Of a DNA stretch of 10,409 bases, positions 7,001-10,409 are shown one piece after another. Source of the stretch: Colimorpha_A sp045591885 (GTDB taxonomy: Bacteria; Bacillota; Clostridia; Oscillospirales; CAG-272). The position numbers and the translations under genes are program-made. The stretch is from the NCBI GenBank assembly GCA_045591885.1, contig JAZNTT010000063.1:1-10409 (forward strand), read 5' to 3'. How positions within the stretch are numbered: position 1 is the stretch's first letter; each line of letters opens with the position of its first letter. The notes under the pieces are model-generated. The model saw nothing but the letters and a program-made list of their open reading frames with translations, made no database searches and was not told the origin of the DNA.

Positions 7001-7687
7001 ATGATAGAATTCAAAAACGTCAAAAAAATATACGATAACGGTACCGTTGCTCTTGACGGTGTAGACCTGACGATAAATGACGGCGAGTTCGTTTTTATCG
7101 TAGGTGCATCGGGCGCAGGTAAGTCTACGCTTACTAAGCTTCTTACTCGCGAAGAGACCATTACCGACGGCTCTCTTACCGTTGATGAGTTTGATCTTGT
7201 TAATATGCCCGAGCGTAAGATCCCGTATTACAGACGTCGTATCGGTGTTGTTTTCCAGGATTTCCGTCTCATTCCGGATATGACGGTATATGAAAACGTC
7301 GCATTCGCCATGGAGATCGTCGGAGAGCCGAAGGCAAAGATCAAGAGAACGGTAAAAAAAGTTCTTGAGATCGTTGGGCTTGAGCATAAATTGAGTGCTT
7401 TTCCAAGCCAGCTTTCGGGCGGAGAACAGCAGAGAGTTGCTCTTGCAAGAGCTATCGCAAATAACGCTAAAACCATAATTGCGGACGAGCCGACAGGAAA
7501 TATTGACCCGAAACGAAGCCTTGAAATTATGAATCTGCTCATTAAAATTCACAGAAAGAATAAGACGGTTATCGTGGTAACTCACGAAAAACAGCTTGTT
7601 GACTATTTCCATCAGCGCGTGGTGACTATCGAAAACGGAGTTGTGACGAGTGATAGAGTAGGAGGAATGTTCAATGAGAAGGTATAG
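7001..7687 (+). CDS. ftsE: Cell division ATP-binding protein FtsE
   Basis: Cytoplasmic ABC-type ATPase that pairs with FtsX at the divisome. ATP hydrolysis is transmitted through FtsX to a cell-wall hydrolase outside. It is 228 residues, the standard FtsE length. It has Walker A GASGAGKST (35-43), a Q-loop VFQDFRL (84-90, Q86), the signature LSGGEQQR (138-145), Walker B TIIADEP (158-164) and the switch histidine VTHE (H195). All catalytic residues are present. The N-terminus MIEFKNV fits the family, so ATG at 7001 is the likely start even though the 25 bases upstream hold no recognisable SD. The 3' end overlaps ftsX by 14 bases and contains the strong ftsX SD, so the two are translationally linked. 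Confidence 0.96.
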   Translation: MIEFKNVKKIYDNGTVALDGVDLTINDGEFVFIVGASGAGKSTLTKLLTREETITDGSLTVDEFDLVNMPERKIPYYRRRIGVVFQDFRLIPDMTVYENVAFAMEIVGEPKAKIKRTVKKVLEIVGLEHKLSAFPSQLSGGEQQRVALARAIANNAKTIIADEPTGNIDPKRSLEIMNLLIKIHRKNKTVIVVTHEKQLVDYFHQRVVTIENGVVTSDRVGGMFNEKV

Positions 7688-9092
7688 ACCGTCATTCTTC
7701 ATTTCCTCTGCTTTCAAGGGTATGTGGAGAAACAGAATGATGACGATAGCATCGGTTATCGTTCTTCTTTCCTGCCTCATCGTTATGGGCTGCTTCTCTA
7801 TGCTCCTTATCAACATTAACAGAAACCTTAGCTCAATCGGAGACTTAAACGAAATAGTCGTTTTCGTCTACTCCGATGCGCCCTATAAAGAGGGAGATAC
7901 AAAAACGCTCCCGGAAGGTCCCGTTTCCGAAGGCAACAAGTTCCTTGGCTGGACGACGGTTCCAGGCGGGAATGAGGTGATGTTTAACGCCGGTGACGAG
8001 TACGTCGTGAACCCTGCCGATGCAGTCGCGGGTGAGATCCGCTTCTATGCGGTTTGGGAAAACAAGCCGAATGAAGAAAAATTCACCGCAAGCTATAACC
8101 TGAGCGGCGTATCTCTTGATAAGCAAATGGAAACGGATGCTACCGAGTATAAGGTTGGATCAACCCTTACGTTCCCCGCAAAGCCGACCCCTAAGAATCC
8201 TACTATCAAGTTCCTCGGATGGTCACTTAGTCCCGACGGCTCTACAGGAACCATAACGGGAGAACAGTATATTATCGATGAGGACGACGTTAAGGGCGGC
8301 AGAATCACGTTTTATGCAATGTGGAACACTATGCCCGAGTTTGACGAATATACGGTTGCATACGATTCAAACGGTGCAGAAACCGACCCCCTTCCTACTG
8401 ATGCCGCTCTTAAGCTCAAGTACGTTGAGGAGCAGTTGGCATTGCTCGAAAACGTTGCAGAGGACGGAGTCAGCTTCGTTTCAAAGGAAGAAACTCTCAC
8501 GGATCAGATGGATAAATATAAGGATTACCCGGGACTTCAGTCTTTCCTTAACGGCAGTACTAATCCTTTCCCTGATACCTTTATTGTTACATATTCAGAT
8601 AACTCTCAGGTTGACGCACTTGAATTGCAGATTGAGGGTATCGAGGGAGTTGACAAGGTGCGTTGCCGCGCTGATATTGCTAAAACGATAGAAAACCTTA
8701 AAAGCGGTGTTATCGTCATATTCTCTTGGTTTATGGTAATTCTATTCGTTGTGAGCATATTCGTTATCATAAATACCATCAAGCTTACGGTTGCTAACCG
8801 TAGCGAGGAAATATCCATAATGCGCTATCTTGGTGCTACAAAATGGTTCATTTCGTTGCCGTTTCAGCTTGAAGGCGCTATTATCGGTGCTTTCTCGGGA
8901 CTTGTTGCTTTCCTCGTACAGTGGTACGCTTACGGCTACGTACACAAGATGGTTGGAGCTGATCTCAATATGATCGAGATCGTTCCTTTTTCCGAGATCG
9001 GCGTTCTTATCTTCTTCGGCTGTATCATCATTGGTGTTCTTACCGGTCTGATTGGAAGCATGATTTCAATAAGAAAGAATCTAAAAGCGTAA
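7674..9092 (+). CDS. ftsX: Cell division protein FtsX with InlB-type repeats inserted in its first extracellular loop
   Basis: Membrane partner of FtsE that regulates peptidoglycan hydrolases through its large extracellular loop. Helices are near residues 24-46, 344-370, 395-418 and 441-464, the four-helix FtsX topology. The conserved NRSEEISIMRYLGAT (375-389) lies in the cytoplasmic loop. Typical loop sequence is visible as NEIVVFV (59-65), VSFVSKEETL (266-275) and NPFPDTFIV (297-305). Between residues about 71 and 243 there is extra sequence with GNKFLGW...IRFYAVW and TIKFLGW...ITFYAMW, typical of Listeria-Bacteroides (InlB B) repeats. The protein is therefore 472 residues, against about 300 usually. 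The frame is intact throughout. The start has AGGAGGA (7660-7666) seven bases before the ATG. The stop is 18 bases before the M23 peptidase start. The FtsX identity is firm; the role of the insertion is unknown. Confidence 0.94.
   Translation: MRRYRPSFFISSAFKGMWRNRMMTIASVIVLLSCLIVMGCFSMLLININRNLSSIGDLNEIVVFVYSDAPYKEGDTKTLPEGPVSEGNKFLGWTTVPGGNEVMFNAGDEYVVNPADAVAGEIRFYAVWENKPNEEKFTASYNLSGVSLDKQMETDATEYKVGSTLTFPAKPTPKNPTIKFLGWSLSPDGSTGTITGEQYIIDEDDVKGGRITFYAMWNTMPEFDEYTVAYDSNGAETDPLPTDAALKLKYVEEQLALLENVAEDGVSFVSKEETLTDQMDKYKDYPGLQSFLNGSTNPFPDTFIVTYSDNSQVDALELQIEGIEGVDKVRCRADIAKTIENLKSGVIVIFSWFMVILFVVSIFVIINTIKLTVANRSEEISIMRYLGATKWFISLPFQLEGAIIGAFSGLVAFLVQWYAYGYVHKMVGADLNMIEIVPFSEIGVLIFFGCIIIGVLTGLIGSMISIRKNLKA
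7884..8402 (+). repeat. InlB B-repeat-like (Listeria-Bacteroides repeat) insertion within ftsX
   Basis: This encodes FtsX residues about 71-243. Repeat one (71-131) lacks its usual first strand but has KTLP, NKFLGW and IRFYAVW. Repeat two (135-220) is complete: FTASYNLSG, STLTFPAKP, IKFLGW, ITFYAMW. A third begins with YTVAYDSNGAE (226-236) and stops after that strand. At DNA level CAAGTTCCT-GG-TGG recurs at about 7937 and 8207 with few differences, while flanks have diverged, so the duplication is not recent. Boundaries are approximate. Such repeats are known as small beta-rich modules in surface proteins; a role here is not known to me. Confidence 0.82.
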
Positions 9093-9110
9093 GGTTGAAA
9101 GGAAATGATG

Positions 9111-10406
9111 ATGAATAAAATCGTAAAAATAATTTCATCGGTTCTCGTCTTTTCTCTGTTGGCTGTATTTATGGCAACATACGCGCCATATAATATTTTG
9201 GTAACCGATGCCGCGAAGATTACCGAGGCAGACATTAAAAAGCTTGAGGATAAGATCGCTGCAAACGATAAGAAAATATCCGATGCAAATAATAAGCTGA
9301 ATACCTTAAAGGGTAATATTGAAAATTATCTTGATATCGTTGAGCAAATTGAACTTAAGATCAGCAATCTTAAAAACAATATTTCCGATACAAAGGACCT
9401 TATTGCAAAATACGAGCTGCTCATAGCTCAGACAGAGACACAGATTTACGAGAAGGAGCAGAGCATAGCCGAAAAATATAAGGATTTCCTTGAGATCATC
9501 TGTCATTCGTATGAGGACGGAACAAAGGGTTATCTTGAAATACTGTTTGATTCCGAGGGCTTGCTTGATTTCCTTACAAGAATAGATCATATTGGTTCAA
9601 TAATTACATACGAGCAGAAAATGCTCGACGAGCTCGAAGCCGAGATAGTTGACCTGAACAGAATGAAGTCGACTATAGAGGGTGCTAAGAAAGAGACACT
9701 TGAGCTCGGCTCATATCAGGCTGAATCCGAAAAAGAGCTTCAGAAGAGTTTGGACGAAGCAGAAGCACAGCTCAAAAAGCTGAAGAATGACAAAAAGGCG
9801 TATGAAAAGGTACAAAAAGAGGCTCTTGCACTTGAAAAGCAGCTTGACAAAGAGCTTGAAGCACTCATCAAGAAGTATCAGGAGCAGCAGCTTGCTGATG
9901 CAAATAAGAAGCTTCTGTGGCCTGTCGACCCTGTCAATAAGCGTATCAGCTCGCCTTACGGTAAGCGTATAGTGTTTGGCGAGAAGGATTTCCATCAGGG
10001 AATCGATATTGTCGGTCCGAGCTCGGGAGACATTGCAGGTGATAAGATATATGCTGCCGATGACGGAACGGTAATTATTTCCAAGTATAACAGCAGCTAT
10101 GGTAACTACGTTATTATTGACCACGGCGGAAAGATATCGACCTGCTATGCACACATGTCGAGCAGAGCGGTCAGTGTCGGCGCAAAGGTAAAGCGCGGAC
10201 AAGTCATCGGCTACGTCGGAACGACGGGTTCCTCGACCGGTTATCATCTCCATTTTGAGGTTCGCGTAAACGGCGAAAAGACCGACCCGCTTCATAAGGA
10301 CGGCTCTAAAACCGAATCCTGGCTCGTTATTCTCCAAAACGGAAAGTACGTCGATCCGATTAAGAATAACGTGCTTACGGGTAAGCTTGTTCCCTCAGGA
10401 TGGTAA
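9111..10406 (+). CDS. EnvC-like coiled-coil M23 (LytM) metallopeptidase, secreted
   Basis: Probable peptidoglycan endopeptidase and likely partner of FtsEX outside the membrane. Residue numbers here count from the ATG at 9105. A signal peptide-like segment with a hydrophobic core (about 8-27) is followed by a long Lys/Glu-rich coiled coil (about 38-268). The hairpin tip contains YLEILFDSEGLLDFLTRID (143-161). The LytM domain follows (about 270-390). Zinc ligands H297 and D301 (FHQGIDI) and H383 (YHLHFEV), and the catalytic histidines H350 (CYAHMS) and H381, are all present. It may therefore be active itself rather than a pure activator like E. coli EnvC. Three ATGs stand in tandem (9105, 9108, 9111). 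GAAAGGA ending at 9103 is best spaced for 9111, which I use. About 40 extra residues follow the usual end of the LytM fold. It ends in TAA directly followed by TGA. Confidence 0.92.
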   Translation: MNKIVKIISSVLVFSLLAVFMATYAPYNILVTDAAKITEADIKKLEDKIAANDKKISDANNKLNTLKGNIENYLDIVEQIELKISNLKNNISDTKDLIAKYELLIAQTETQIYEKEQSIAEKYKDFLEIICHSYEDGTKGYLEILFDSEGLLDFLTRIDHIGSIITYEQKMLDELEAEIVDLNRMKSTIEGAKKETLELGSYQAESEKELQKSLDEAEAQLKKLKNDKKAYEKVQKEALALEKQLDKELEALIKKYQEQQLADANKKLLWPVDPVNKRISSPYGKRIVFGEKDFHQGIDIVGPSSGDIAGDKIYAADDGTVIISKYNSSYGNYVIIDHGGKISTCYAHMSSRAVSVGAKVKRGQVIGYVGTTGSSTGYHLHFEVRVNGEKTDPLHKDGSKTESWLVILQNGKYVDPIKNNVLTGKLVPSGW

Positions 10407-10409
10407 TGA

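Noticed and set aside
6974..7816. Minus-strand open frame of about 280 codons opposite ftsE
   Set aside because: It lies antisense to an FtsE with all catalytic motifs, and its translation resembles no family. It is a shadow frame.
9711..10337. Minus-strand open frame of about 208 codons opposite the M23 peptidase
   Set aside because: It is antisense to the coiled coil and the intact LytM active site. The cysteine- and leucine-rich translation is typical of a shadow.

Overview
The window reads as a chromosomal housekeeping segment from a low-to-mid GC Gram-positive bacterium of the class Clostridia, probably a gut Oscillospiraceae/Ruminococcaceae-type lineage. The best evidence is the fused ispH-ribosomal protein S1 gene inside a cmk-plsC-ispH/S1 cluster, an arrangement known from clostridia. 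Consensus sigma-A promoters, strong Shine-Dalgarno (SD) sites and an ftsE-ftsX-M23 peptidase cluster agree with this. The placement is inference; no rRNA or other marker is present. I see no mobile element, CRISPR array, tRNA or rRNA, and no gene-free stretch longer than about 230 bases.

Layout. (1) 1-1352, minus strand: histidyl-tRNA synthetase hisS, reading off the left edge. (2) 1353-1529: AT-rich divergent promoter region with one near-consensus promoter in each direction. (3) 1530-4806, plus strand: three genes joined by 4-base stop/start overlaps, namely cmk (CMP kinase), plsC (lysophosphatidate acyltransferase) and a 670-residue IspH-S1 fusion, closed by a strong terminator at 4821-4852. 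(4) From a promoter near 4935: rsmE (16S rRNA m3U1498 methyltransferase) and a PucR/CdaR-type regulator, followed by a terminator-like hairpin. (5) 7001-10406: ftsE, ftsX and a coiled-coil M23 peptidase, the divisome module in which an ABC-type ATPase and its membrane partner control a cell-wall hydrolase outside the membrane. The window ends three bases after the peptidase stop codon.

Two things stand out. First, ftsX is far longer than usual. About 170 residues of InlB B-repeat-like (Listeria-Bacteroides repeat) sequence sit inside its first extracellular loop, the part of FtsX that binds the coiled-coil hydrolase partner. The probable partner lies directly downstream and keeps its zinc-binding and catalytic residues. 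Second, the IspH-S1 fusion has a perfect AGGAGGT followed by an in-frame ATG exactly at the domain junction. Lysine codon choice also shifts sharply between the two halves. Together these suggest that a free four-domain S1 protein may be made by internal initiation.

Taken together, the genes serve translation (hisS, S1, rsmE), CMP recycling and phospholipid synthesis (cmk, plsC), isoprenoid precursor supply (ispH) and cell-wall cleavage at division (ftsEX and the peptidase).
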